64,000 nucleotides of DNA from Sutcliffiella horikoshii DSM 8719 (lineage in GTDB: Bacteria > Bacillota > Bacilli > Bacillales > Bacillaceae_I). Below, in pieces: positions 44,828 to 56,246 of this stretch. Each line of letters begins with the position of its first letter. Position 1 is the stretch's first letter. The DNA lies in the NCBI GenBank assembly GCA_001648575.1, contig LQXN01000060.1, forward strand, positions 62,001 through 126,000, written 5' to 3'. Made by a program: the position numbers and the translations under genes. The notes under the pieces are model-generated. The model made no database searches. It saw only the letters and a list, made by a program, of their open reading frames with translations, and was not told where the DNA came from.

Positions 44828-44996
44828 GTGACTTACCCCCTTTATAAATCCCTTTCTATTTATCTTCCCCATAATGATATGAAATATTTTACAATATCTA
44901 CTTTTTCCTGATAAGCCGTGCAAGTCAGTGAAGAGTTTTACCGAGAGGATTTATCTAAGATTGCTGAAATTCCGGAATAAAAAATCCGGTTTATGG

Positions 44997-45025
44997 TATA
45001 ACTCGAAAATATCTTTGTCTACACA
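44997..45025 (-). repeat. Family A remnant: one end only
   Basis: Minus strand TGTGTAGACAAAGATATTTT then CGAGTTATA, agreeing with the left end of copy 3 at 27 of 29 positions. It directly follows the suf terminator, as the left end of every other copy follows a terminator. Core and right end are absent. The rest of 44828-44996 shows only a weak CCGGAT/ATCCGG-type hairpin at about 44972-44990. Confidence 0.75.
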
Positions 45026-45029
45026 TAGA

Positions 45030-45076
45030 AAAAAAACAGAAGGTGAACTTTTTGAGTTCACCTTCTGCTTTTTTGT
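45030..45076 (-). terminator. Terminator of the suf operon
   Basis: CAGAAGGTGAACT pairs perfectly with AGTTCACCTTCTG; TTTTTTTT follows on the minus strand. Confidence 0.92.
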
Positions 45077-45102
45077 AAAGCTATATCAATTATAAATGGG
45101 AT

Positions 45103-46500
45103 TTACCCAATAGAACCTTCCATCTCGAACTTGATCAGACGGTTCATTTCTACTGCGTATTCCATTGGTAGTTCTTTTGTGAATGGCTCGATGAAGCCCA
45201 TTACGATCATTTCTGTTGCTTCTTCTTCAGAAAGGCCACGGCTCATCAGATAGAACAGTTGCTCTTCAGATACTTTGGATACCTTTGCTTCATGCTCAAG
45301 AGAAACGTTGTCATTGAACACTTCGTTATAAGGAATTGTATCAGAAGTAGACTGGTTATCCATGATTAACGTGTCACACTCGATGTTGGAGCGCGCGCCG
45401 GAAGCTTTTTTACCAAAGTGTACGATTCCACGGTATGTTACTTTACCACCTTGCTTGGAGATGGATTTAGAAACGATTGTGGAAGACGTGTTTGGTGCAA
45501 GGTGGATCATCTTCGCACCTGCATCCTGGTGTTGGCCTTTACCAGCTAATGCGATGGAAAGAGTCATACCACGAGCTCCTTCACCTTTAAGGATGACCGC
45601 TGGGTATTTCATCGTTAATTTGGAACCGATGTTACCATCAATCCATTCCATTGTTGCATTCGCTTCACACACTGCACGCTTCGTAACTAGGTTGTATACG
45701 TTGTTCGCCCAGTTTTGAATTGTCGTGTAACGGCAGTAAGCATCTTTCTTGATGATGATTTCTACTACCGCACTGTGAAGGGAGTTTGTTGTGTAAACAG
45801 GTGCTGTACAGCCTTCTACATAGTGTACATGTGCGCCTTCGTCTACGATGATAAGCGTACGCTCGAATTGACCCATGTTCTCAGAGTTGATTCGGAAGTA
45901 TGCCTGTAGTGGAGTTTCCACTTTTACACCTTTAGGAACGTAGATGAAAGATCCACCAGACCATACTGCTGAGTTCAGTGCAGAGAACTTGTTGTCAGTA
46001 GGTGGTATTACTTTCGCGAAATGCTCACGGAAGATGTCTTCGTTTTCTTTTAAGGCTGTATCCGTGTCTTTAAACACGACACCCAGATCTTCTAAGTCTT
46101 CTTGCATGTTGTGGTATACAACTTCAGATTCATACTGAGCAGATACACCTGCAAGATATTTTTGTTCCGCTTCAGGGATACCTAATTTGTCAAACGTCTG
46201 CTTGATCTCTTCAGGTACTTCATCCCAAGAACGCTCAGACTTCTCAGATGGCTTTACGTAGTACGTAATTTCATCAAAGTTCAAGCTGTTCAAGTCGCCG
46301 CCCCATTGTGGCATTGGCATGTTATAGAAATGTTCTAATGATTTAAGACGGAAATCCAGCATCCATTGAGGCTCTTCCTTCATACGAGAGATTTCTTCAA
46401 CGATCTCTTTCGTAAGACCACGGCCGGAACGGAAAATGGAAACGTCTTTGTCCTTAAAACCATACTTGTAATCGCCGATTTCAGGCATTTTTTTAGCCAT
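45103..46500 (-). CDS. sufB: SufB, Fe-S cluster scaffold subunit
   Basis: 465 residues, full SufB: N-terminal [20 protein letters not shown], core [20 protein letters not shown], and the C-terminal [18 protein letters not shown]. With SufC and SufD it forms the scaffold on which Suf builds clusters. GGAGGGAATAAA selects ATG 46500; the frame is open to 46557. Last gene of sufC-sufD-sufS-sufU-sufB, the Firmicute order. Confidence 0.96.
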   Translation of the reverse strand: MAKKMPEIGDYKYGFKDKDVSIFRSGRGLTKEIVEEISRMKEEPQWMLDFRLKSLEHFYNMPMPQWGGDLNSLNFDEITYYVKPSEKSERSWDEVPEEIKQTFDKLGIPEAEQKYLAGVSAQYESEVVYHNMQEDLEDLGVVFKDTDTALKENEDIFREHFAKVIPPTDNKFSALNSAVWSGGSFIYVPKGVKVETPLQAYFRINSENMGQFERTLIIVDEGAHVHYVEGCTAPVYTTNSLHSAVVEIIIKKDAYCRYTTIQNWANNVYNLVTKRAVCEANATMEWIDGNIGSKLTMKYPAVILKGEGARGMTLSIALAGKGQHQDAGAKMIHLAPNTSSTIVSKSISKQGGKVTYRGIVHFGKKASGARSNIECDTLIMDNQSTSDTIPYNEVFNDNVSLEHEAKVSKVSEEQLFYLMSRGLSEEEATEMIVMGFIEPFTKELPMEYAVEMNRLIKFEMEGSIG

Positions 46501-46574
46501 TTTATTCCCTCCATTCAAGAGGTGAGCAACAGTTGGGCTGCATGAGCCCACTATCACTCCCTATCTTGCCTTGC

Positions 46575-49511
<2,937 letters not shown>

Positions 49512-49526
49512 GATAATCCTCCTTGC

Positions 49527-50309
49527 TTACGCTTCTTGACCGACTGTTTCGTCTTCGATACCCAATTCTTGCTTAATCCAATCGTAACCTTCTGCCTCTA
49601 AACGTTGTGCTAATTCCTTGCCGCCGGACTTCACGATGCGGCCTTGCATCATTACGTGAACGTGGTCAGGGGTGATGTAGTTCAATAAACGTTGGTAGTG
49701 AGTGATGATAAGACAACCGAAGTCATCTCCGCGCATTTGATTGATTCCTTTAGAAACAACCTTCAATGCATCAATATCAAGACCAGAGTCAATCTCATCA
49801 AGGATAGCGATTTTAGGCTCGATCATCATCAATTGAAGAATTTCGTTACGCTTCTTTTCCCCACCGGAGAAACCTTCGTTCAGGTAACGCTGTGCCATTG
49901 CTTGATCCATTTCCAAGAAGTCCATATTCTTATCCATTTTACGGATGAACTTCATCAGGGAAATCTCATCGCCCTCTTCACGGCGAGCGTTGATAGCAGA
50001 ACGCAAGAAGTCTGCGTTTGTTACACCGCTGATCTCACTTGGATATTGCATTGCAAGGAATAAGCCTACTTGTGCGCGCTCATCCACTTCCATCTCAAGA
50101 ACATCTTCACCATCAAATGTGATGCTTCCGCTCGTTACTTCATATTTCGGGTGACCCATGATAGCGGAAGAAAGCGTAGACTTTCCTGTTCCGTTAGGAC
50201 CCATGATTGCGTGAATCTCTCCGCCTTTTACTTCAAGATTTACACCCTTTAAAATTTCTTTATCATTAATGGATACATGTAAATCTTTAATCGTTAACGT
50301 TGAACCCAT
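49527..50309 (-). CDS. sufC: SufC ATPase
   Basis: 260 residues. Walker A GPNGTGKST near residue 38, signature FSGGEKKRNE near 151 and Walker B IAILDEIDSGLD near 168, in the SufC form of ABC ATPases (soluble, not a transporter). It drives conformational change of SufBD. GGAGGTTACAGTT precedes ATG 50309. First gene of the operon. Confidence 0.96.
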   Translation of the reverse strand: MGSTLTIKDLHVSINDKEILKGVNLEVKGGEIHAIMGPNGTGKSTLSSAIMGHPKYEVTSGSITFDGEDVLEMEVDERAQVGLFLAMQYPSEISGVTNADFLRSAINARREEGDEISLMKFIRKMDKNMDFLEMDQAMAQRYLNEGFSGGEKKRNEILQLMMIEPKIAILDEIDSGLDIDALKVVSKGINQMRGDDFGCLIITHYQRLLNYITPDHVHVMMQGRIVKSGGKELAQRLEAEGYDWIKQELGIEDETVGQEA

Positions 50310-50388
50310 AACTGTAACCTCCAATGTTCTTGTGTTCCTATATGAAAACACATTCTTGTTTTAATTCTCATTTTATTCTCATTACAAT

Positions 50389-50398
50389 CTTATAACAA
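50389..50398 (-). promoter_or_regulatory. Probable promoter of the suf operon
   Basis: Minus strand TTTGTTATAAG, an extended -10, about 80 nt before sufC; TTGCTA lies 15 nt upstream of it as a poor -35. No Fur or IscR-like site was recognised. Confidence 0.45.
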
Positions 50399-50549
50399 AT
50401 AGAAAGTGATAGCAACCTTTTCCGCCTTGTGTAAGATACCCTCAAATTATAACGAATATAAGGGATGAAAGTCGAATTTTCGGGGGGATTTTTTTATAAG
50501 GCCCTTTCACTTAGATTGTTGCCATCCACTGGAAAAAGAAATTCAAACA

Positions 50550-50602
50550 ACAAAAAGGGTCTGTGTCATTCTCAGCTTAAAGAGAATGGCACTAACCCTT
50601 TT
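50550..50602. terminator. Bidirectional terminator in the suf-yurZ gap
   Basis: AAAAAGGGT ... CATTCTC / GAGAATG ... ACCCTTTTT, stem of about 20 bp with A-run and T-run on the two sides. Its position 50 nt after the short ORF at 50651-50803 suggests something in this gap is transcribed. Confidence 0.85.
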
Positions 50603-50650
50603 TCTTCTATAATATATGTGTTCAATCTGTTAGTTTATCAAATAGTGGTT

Positions 50651-50803
50651 TTAGGGGTGGTGATTACGGTCTACATTATTAACAATCTGCAAGCTTTTTT
50701 GGTAATCCTCTTCTCGTTTTTGCTCAACTTCCAGAAGTTTGGAGAGCTTATTTGAATACTCCTCATAACCAAAACCATAAGCTTGAAACATTGCTTTCTC
50801 CAT
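50651..50803 (-). CDS. Unrecognised 50-residue ORF, possibly a gene remnant
   Basis: ATG at 50803 to TAA at 50651. The peptide is polar and helical (FGYEEYSNKLSKLLEVEQKR), coiled-coil-like. No ribosome site stands before the ATG. The frame runs further upstream without a standard start codon to a stop near 50848, which suggests the 5' end of an older gene has decayed. A terminator follows. The remaining gap, 50849-51249, contains frames on both strands but none with a convincing start or protein character. Confidence 0.3.
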   Translation of the reverse strand: MEKAMFQAYGFGYEEYSNKLSKLLEVEQKREEDYQKSLQIVNNVDRNHHP

Positions 50804-51249
50804 TTCACTTGTGTACTTTACTTGTACCTGATGGATAATAAACCATTCCCTTCCTATTTATAAGTGTTTATTTTTAGTATCAGTTTCTTGATACCCTCGA
50901 ATTATTTATAATAAACACATTTATAATCATAGCAGTGGTGGTTAATTTAACCAAACGAAGTATGGAGTGATTACTAAGGATATTTAGGGTTGTCGAGTTA
51001 TTAGAAGAAATGGTTGGCAGGAGACATAGTATTTCTCTGTTTTGCTTAGCCGTTCTGGTTGTCCTGATAAAAGTACCAAATAATGATGAATGGTGGAAAA
51101 GTGTCCTAACTAATACAACACTCAACAAACTTAAAAAGCCCAACCAAAAAGGTCAGACTTTCAAAAGGCTTTCATTGCATACTTTATTGCTTTTTCGTAT
51201 TTTCCAATCAACCCTTTACATTGATTCTTTGAGAAAAGAGCTTTCAAAA

Positions 51250-51621
51250 TCAGTGTTTAAGTTCATTAAAATCACTGATACAGGACTGCACCAATGTTAC
51301 AGATTGGCTCATAGCTGCCCCTCCACCGAATGCGGCTGTAACGCCACAAACTTCCAAAATCTCCTGCTCTGTCGCACCTTGATCCAAGCAGCCTTTTGTG
51401 TGGTAAACGATGCAATATTCATCTTGGGAATAAACACTTACACCTAGAGCGATCAACTGTTTCTGCTTCTTATCAAGAACTCCCTCTTTAAAACAAGCTT
51501 CCGTGAATTCGTTATAATGATGTGCTAATTCAGGCATTTTTTCGGTGAATACACCAAGCCCTGCTTTATAATCATGAATCGCTGCTTCTGCATAGTTTTT
51601 TGGCTCATACTGTTGTTCCAT
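51250..51621 (-). CDS. yurZ: Carboxymuconolactone decarboxylase-family protein (YurZ-like)
   Basis: 123 residues of the CMD/AhpD-like all-helical fold (LAHHYNEFTEACFKEGVLDK, then DEYCIVYHTKGCLDQGATEQ). The Cys-x3-His pair is kept, but the first cysteine of the AhpD CxxC motif is Asp (DEYC), so disulfide peroxidase-type chemistry looks unlikely. In B. subtilis yurZ lies next to the suf genes. ATG 51621 follows GGGAGTTGTCTTC. Symbol by synteny. Confidence 0.82.
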   Translation of the reverse strand: MEQQYEPKNYAEAAIHDYKAGLGVFTEKMPELAHHYNEFTEACFKEGVLDKKQKQLIALGVSVYSQDEYCIVYHTKGCLDQGATEQEILEVCGVTAAFGGGAAMSQSVTLVQSCISDFNELKH

Positions 51622-51729
51622 GAAGACAACTCCCATCCTTATTTTTCACAAGGTTAGTATTTGTTCAGGTGGGAGGTAAGTATTCATGAGTCGTAAATAT
51701 AATATTTTAAATCCTTATTTTCATTGCAT

Positions 51730-51763
51730 AAAAAAGACCCCGCACCTTAAAAGTGCGGAGTCA
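51730..51763 (-). terminator. Terminator of metNIQ
   Basis: Minus strand GACTCCGCAC ... GTGCGGGGTC followed by TTTTTT, just after the metQ stop. Confidence 0.9.
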
Positions 51764-51771
51764 CATAACCC

Positions 51772-52602
51772 TTACTCTTCATCAGCAGCTTTCGCTGGAA
51801 GAACAGATCCTTTATATTTCTCATCAATGAAAGCTTTGATTTCGTCAGATTGTAGCACTTCAATCAACTTCTTGATTTGTTCGTTATCTTTGTCTTCCTC
51901 ACGTACAACAATCAAGTTTACATAAGGGTTGTCATCTTTGGACTCAAGCGCAATTGCTTCCTCTTCAGGATTGATTTCTGCCCCTAGTGCATAATTTCCA
52001 TTAATCAGGACAGCATCTCCATCACCATTCAAGTATGCTTGAGGTAAGAATGCAGCTTCAAATTGTGTATTGAACTCCAAGTTTTTTGGATTGTCTTCGA
52101 TATCATCAATAGATGCAGATGTAGTTTCCACACCTTCTTTTAATGTGATAAGTCCTTTTTCTTCAAGCATCGCAAGGATACGTCCATGATCGGCAACAGA
52201 ATTACTCATCAGGATTTCTGCACCTTCAGGTAATTCTTCTAGACTGTCATACTCTTGAGAATAAACTCCGATTGGCTCAATGTGAACGCCACCAGCACTC
52301 ACAAATTCGTAATCATTTTCCGCAATCTGCGTTTTCAAGTATGGTTCATGTTGGAAAAAGTTTGCATCAATGTCTTTATCACGGAGTGCTTGGTTTGGAA
52401 TAATATAGTCTGTATAAGTTTGAATATCTAATTCAATGCCTTGTTCTTCTAAAATGGGTTTAGCTTCTTCTAATATTTCAGCATGTGGTACATTTGAAGC
52501 TCCGATTACTAGCTTCCCTTCCTCAATGCCTTTTTCTCCACCGCATGCTGCAAGAATCAGCACTAATAATGATACAACTGCTAAGCCTAATACTCTTTTC
52601 AT
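51772..52602 (-). CDS. metQ: Methionine-binding lipoprotein
   Basis: 276 residues, NlpA/MetQ family. Lipobox VLILAACGG near residue 20; LVIGASNVPHAEILEEAKPI starts the binding domain and FFQHEPYLKTQI lies near residue 85. It delivers methionine to MetIN. Last gene of metN-metI-metQ, under the SAM riboswitch. Confidence 0.95.
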   Translation of the reverse strand: MKRVLGLAVVSLLVLILAACGGEKGIEEGKLVIGASNVPHAEILEEAKPILEEQGIELDIQTYTDYIIPNQALRDKDIDANFFQHEPYLKTQIAENDYEFVSAGGVHIEPIGVYSQEYDSLEELPEGAEILMSNSVADHGRILAMLEEKGLITLKEGVETTSASIDDIEDNPKNLEFNTQFEAAFLPQAYLNGDGDAVLINGNYALGAEINPEEEAIALESKDDNPYVNLIVVREEDKDNEQIKKLIEVLQSDEIKAFIDEKYKGSVLPAKAADEE

Positions 52603-52621
52603 ATCTTGAGTCCCCGCTTTC

Positions 52622-53278
52622 TTATCGTTTGTCTAGTTTGTTGGTTATTAAATCTCCAATAAATTGGATGATAAATACAATGATTAAAATGATGACAGTA
52701 CACACAAGGGTTACTTCCCAGTTATTGCGTTGGAAACCGTCAAGGAAAGCAAGGTTACCCAATCCGCCTGCACCGATGATTCCCGCCATGGCAGTGTAAC
52801 TTACAATGGCAATTGCTGTTACAGTTATACCTGATACCAATGCTGGCATCGATTCCGGAATCAACACTTTCCATATGATTTCTGAAGTTTTTGCGCCCAT
52901 GGACCGTGCTGCCTCAATTACACCTTTATCAATTTCACGTAAAGCAATCTCTACCATACGTGCGTAGAATGGTGCAGCCCCAATAATTAGGGCAGGGAGT
53001 GCTGCATTTGACCCGATGATGGTATCCATGATAAATCTCGTAAAAGGTATGAGTAAAAATATCAGAATGACAAACGGTATGGATCTAAATATATTTACAA
53101 ATGCCGCTACAATCCCATTAACGACACGACTTTCCCAAATGTTTCCCTTTGCCGTCAAGAATAGTAACAATCCTAAGATGATACCTAAAATGAAAGTAGC
53201 AACAACAGATATACTGCTCATATAAAGGGTTTCTAGGGTAGCATCCCACATTTTGTCCCAATTAACGCGTTCAAGCAT
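52622..53278 (-). CDS. metI: Methionine ABC transporter permease
   Basis: 218 residues, five membrane helices, with the ATPase-contact loop EAARSMGAKTSEIIWKVLIP near residue 140. Its start overlaps the metN stop by 8 nt. Standard MetI length. Confidence 0.95.
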   Translation of the reverse strand: MLERVNWDKMWDATLETLYMSSISVVATFILGIILGLLLFLTAKGNIWESRVVNGIVAAFVNIFRSIPFVILIFLLIPFTRFIMDTIIGSNAALPALIIGAAPFYARMVEIALREIDKGVIEAARSMGAKTSEIIWKVLIPESMPALVSGITVTAIAIVSYTAMAGIIGAGGLGNLAFLDGFQRNNWEVTLVCTVIILIIVFIIQFIGDLITNKLDKR

Positions 53279-54296
53279 GTGTCATCACCTCCAACTCCAC
53301 TTGCTGCTCACGGATAAATGCCAGCGCCGCTTGTATTTGGGCCTCTTCTCCATCAAGATGGACGAAAAGAGTGCCATATGCGCCATTTTGAGTCTGTGAG
53401 ATTTTACCTTGAAGGATGTTCACATCAATTGGGAATTTTCGTATTAAATTTGTGATCAAAGGCTGTTCCGCCGACGTGCCTACAAATGTTAGCTGAATCA
53501 CTTTACCTTGCGGATATTCTGATAACAGATGTTCCACTGTTTCTTGTGTATCATCTGGTTCTGTCACCTGTTTTACAAATCGTTTAGTGATCGGCTGTTC
53601 CGGCTTACGGAATACATTTAGAACATCTCCTTGCTCGACAACCCTTCCATTCTCCATGACCGCAACACGATGACAGATTTTACGGATGACATGCATTTCG
53701 TGAGTGATCAGGACAATGGTCAGGGATAAACGCTTGTTAATGTCCACCAAAAGATCAAGTATAGAGTCCGTCGTCTGAGGGTCCAAAGCGGAAGTTGCCT
53801 CATCACATAAAAGGACCTTTGGATTATTAGCTAATGCTCTGGCAATTCCAACCCTTTGCTTTTGTCCTCCACTTAACTGTGACGGGTAAGAGTCTTCTCT
53901 TCCTTCTAATCCCACCAGCTTAATAAGTTCTTCCACCCGCTCATTGCGTTCTGTTCTGCTGACTCCAGCAATCTCAAGAGGAAATGAGATGTTTTCCTTT
54001 ACCGTCCTCGACCATAACAGATTGAAGTGCTGAAAGATCATACTTATTTCTTGGCGCGCTTCTCTCAGTTCCTTACCTTTAACTTTCGCAAGATTCTTTC
54101 CTGCTACATCCACCACCCCTTCAGTTGGGGTTTCAAGTCCATTCAACATCCTGATCAGGGTGCTTTTCCCCGCTCCGCTATAACCGATGACACCGAATAT
54201 CTCCCCTTGGTTGATGGATAAATCTATATTATCAACTGCTGTCACTAATCCATTTTTTGTTTTAAAGATTTTTTTTACACCTTGAAGTGAAATCAT
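53271..54296 (-). CDS. metN: Methionine ABC transporter ATPase
   Basis: 341 residues. Walker A GYSGAGKST near residue 38, signature LSGGQKQRVGIARAL near 141, Walker B LLCDEATSALD near 162. The C-terminal 100 residues form the NIL/ACT-like domain that senses methionine for trans-inhibition (VIQLTFVGTSAEQPLITNLI). First gene of the operon, preceded by the SAM riboswitch terminator. Confidence 0.96.
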   Translation of the reverse strand: MISLQGVKKIFKTKNGLVTAVDNIDLSINQGEIFGVIGYSGAGKSTLIRMLNGLETPTEGVVDVAGKNLAKVKGKELREARQEISMIFQHFNLLWSRTVKENISFPLEIAGVSRTERNERVEELIKLVGLEGREDSYPSQLSGGQKQRVGIARALANNPKVLLCDEATSALDPQTTDSILDLLVDINKRLSLTIVLITHEMHVIRKICHRVAVMENGRVVEQGDVLNVFRKPEQPITKRFVKQVTEPDDTQETVEHLLSEYPQGKVIQLTFVGTSAEQPLITNLIRKFPIDVNILQGKISQTQNGAYGTLFVHLDGEEAQIQAALAFIREQQVELEVMTHA

Positions 54297-54372
54297 GCCT
54301 GCACCTACCTTCTTACATTTCCTCGTTTTAGCTTACCCAATTAAGATTAATCCATCTTTTGTTTCCATCTAG

Positions 54373-54414
54373 AAAATAAAAAAATCCCTTCTGCAATAAT
54401 GAGCAGAAAGGATT
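54373..54414 (-). terminator. SAM riboswitch terminator
   Basis: Minus strand AATCCTTTCTGC / GCAGAAGGGATT followed by TTTTTTTATTTT. It is the expression platform of the riboswitch upstream. Confidence 0.9.
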
Positions 54415-54419
54415 GAATG

Positions 54420-54555
54420 AAAAAAGTCCTTTCTCTCATCTATCAAAGCACAAACCTCTGCTTTGTGTGAATTGGCACCAATTTCAACAATGAATTGTTG
54501 ACGGTTGCCGGGTTTCATAGGGCACATCCCTCCACCTCTCTCGATAAGAGATAAA
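54420..54555 (-). promoter_or_regulatory. SAM-I riboswitch (S-box) of metNIQ
   Basis: Minus strand CTTATCGAGAGAGGTGGAGG, then GCCCTATGAAACCCGGCAACC and AAATTGGTGCCAATTC, all S-box landmarks in order. With SAM bound the terminator forms and the transporter is off. Confidence 0.95.
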
Positions 54556-54604
54556 TATATTAAATTGGATTTAAGTATTTGGGTAATTTGAATTAACGAG
54601 TGTT

Positions 54605-54634
54605 ATCGTATCATGGGTACAAATAGCATGTCAA
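54605..54634 (-). promoter_or_regulatory. Sigma-A promoter of metNIQ
   Basis: Minus strand TTGACA, 18-nt spacer, TACGAT, about 50 nt before the riboswitch. Confidence 0.75.
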
Positions 54635-54650
54635 TTAAAAACTTTTATAA

Positions 54651-54836
54651 AGACTCTTTTCACAAAGATTGTTGTTATTCACAAGTGAAAAGTCGGCAAT
54701 TGGACTTTTCACTTCTTACATAGTCTTGCAATCGCAAGTAGTATTCTTGGCATAATAGGGAAAAGAGCACGCCAGGAAGTAATGTGACAGGTCGATAGAA
54801 AACTACGAAAAAGCAACAAAACATACGAAAACAGCC
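54651..54836. repeat. Family B MITE-like repeat, copy 3
   Basis: Begins AGACTCTTTTCACAAAGATTG and ends CGAAAACAGCC, with the inner hairpin GTGAAAAGTC/GACTTTTCAC. Both arms of that hairpin differ from copy 1 by compensating changes (ATGAAAAG to GTGAAAAG, CTTTTCAT to CTTTTCAC). It ends 1 nt before the lipid kinase stop codon. Confidence 0.88.
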
Positions 54837-54837
54837 T

Positions 54838-55722
54838 TTATAAAACCTTTAGGGCTTTCTTCTCCACTTTGAAATCCGCTTTCTCATTCTCAATAATTTC
54901 TCCGTCACACTGCATGACCAAAGGTTTTTTTGAGTGGATTTGAACAGCGCATCCTCTAAGCATCGTCACGTTCCTGTGTGCGACGTGTCTACCATTGAAT
55001 GCTAATGGAAAGACAAATAACAACTCCCATCTTCCAATCCCCGAAACCACACAAATATCAAGCTGGCCATCATCTCCTTCAGCACTTGGACATATCTTGA
55101 TTCCACCGCCATAGTAAGGCATATTGGCTACAGCTATCAACCAAACATCCTTAAATTCACGCATCTTTCCATCTACTACGATAGAAGCAGTCGACGGCTT
55201 ATATGTTAAGAGAACTTTAAATATATTCATGACATATGACATCCCGCCAAGACCCAGTTTGTTTAAGTAGCGCTTAGATTTCGACTGATTGGTTGCTTGT
55301 GCGACCATCCCATCAAAACCGAGGCCCGCAATGGAAATATAATGCCTCCCCCCTACCTTTGGCACATCGATGGGACGGACATCCCCAGATAGAATGCGTT
55401 CCACTGCCATTTCCACATCAAAAGGGACCCCGAGACTTCTCGCCAAGTCGTTTCCAGATCCGGCAGGAATAATCCCAAGAGCCACCTCTTTTTGAACAAG
55501 ACCACTAACCACCTCATGAACGGTGCCATCTCCACCAATCACTATTATTGCAATTATCGCCTTATCATTTATATTCTCTATTAATTTATTGGCATGACCT
55601 TTATATTCAGTAAAGGAAAACTTGAACAACACTTTTCTATCCTGTAATAATCTTTCAGTTTTATTCCATACTCGAAATCCTTTTCCGTTGCCTGCTGTTT
55701 TATTGACTATAAAATAATACAC
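54838..55722 (-). CDS. Diacylglycerol kinase-family lipid kinase
   Basis: 294 residues. DAGK catalytic motif VIGGDGTVHEVVSGL near residue 60 and GSGNDLARSLG near residue 88. The family includes DgkB and YegS-like kinases, so the lipid substrate is not certain. The last codons run directly into the family B repeat; the stop TAA touches it. Monocistronic; no separate terminator is seen, so the repeat's hairpins may serve. Confidence 0.9.
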   Translation of the reverse strand: MYYFIVNKTAGNGKGFRVWNKTERLLQDRKVLFKFSFTEYKGHANKLIENINDKAIIAIIVIGGDGTVHEVVSGLVQKEVALGIIPAGSGNDLARSLGVPFDVEMAVERILSGDVRPIDVPKVGGRHYISIAGLGFDGMVAQATNQSKSKRYLNKLGLGGMSYVMNIFKVLLTYKPSTASIVVDGKMREFKDVWLIAVANMPYYGGGIKICPSAEGDDGQLDICVVSGIGRWELLFVFPLAFNGRHVAHRNVTMLRGCAVQIHSKKPLVMQCDGEIIENEKADFKVEKKALKVL

Positions 55723-55790
55723 TTTCTTACACCGCCTATATGATTCTCTCTCTATCTAACCTTAATTCGTTACAGGCGTGCAAAATTCCT

Positions 55791-56126
55791 TTATGAGACC
55801 ACTTTTCTTTCTGAATGGTTTACCAGGGTGAAAATCGAATCTAATAGTAAATAATGCCTGAAAGATCCCTTGAATGATAATCCTTTAATTTCCCTCATTT
55901 TCGTTCCTTTCAATAGTTGGATGATTTCTTCCGTCGAACCCTCGATTACAATATCAACCATATTTTCTTCCACTTCCACCTGCAAATCTGATTTACAGAG
56001 AGAAAAGATTGTTTTTTCTCCATAGGCGATCAAGCAGCAGCGCAGACTATAGTAAGGCAAAATTTCCATCACATGTAGTTTATTTTTTGCTTTTGCGATA
56101 AATACTTCCAAGCTATCTTTCACCAT
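55791..56126 (-). CDS. yusD: YusD-like small protein
   Basis: 111 residues, mixed alpha/beta, resembling an SCP2-type fold in order (LQVEVEENMVDIVIEGSTEE, then IIQLLKGTKM) but too short and divergent to be sure. Assigned yusD from its place between metN and yusE; function unknown. GGGGGCGGGTTTGT precedes the ATG. Confidence 0.65.
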   Translation of the reverse strand: MVKDSLEVFIAKAKNKLHVMEILPYYSLRCCLIAYGEKTIFSLCKSDLQVEVEENMVDIVIEGSTEEIIQLLKGTKMREIKGLSFKGSFRHYLLLDSIFTLVNHSERKVVS

Positions 56127-56246
56127 ACAAACCCGCCCCCTTTTCCTAGTAATTCCTTATCAGCTAGGGGAATCCCTGCAAAATAAAAAGAACAAATACC
56201 GCGTCTTTCCGGTAATTATTCTTCATTTCCCAAGAAATATGTCAGA

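Noticed and set aside
50880-51143. 87-codon minus-strand frame
   Set aside because: Low-complexity Ile/Asn/Thr-rich translation, no ribosome site, no family resemblance.
51010-51447. 145-codon plus-strand frame with a hydrophobic start
   Set aside because: Its second half is antisense to the yurZ gene, there is no ribosome site, and the protein has no domain character.
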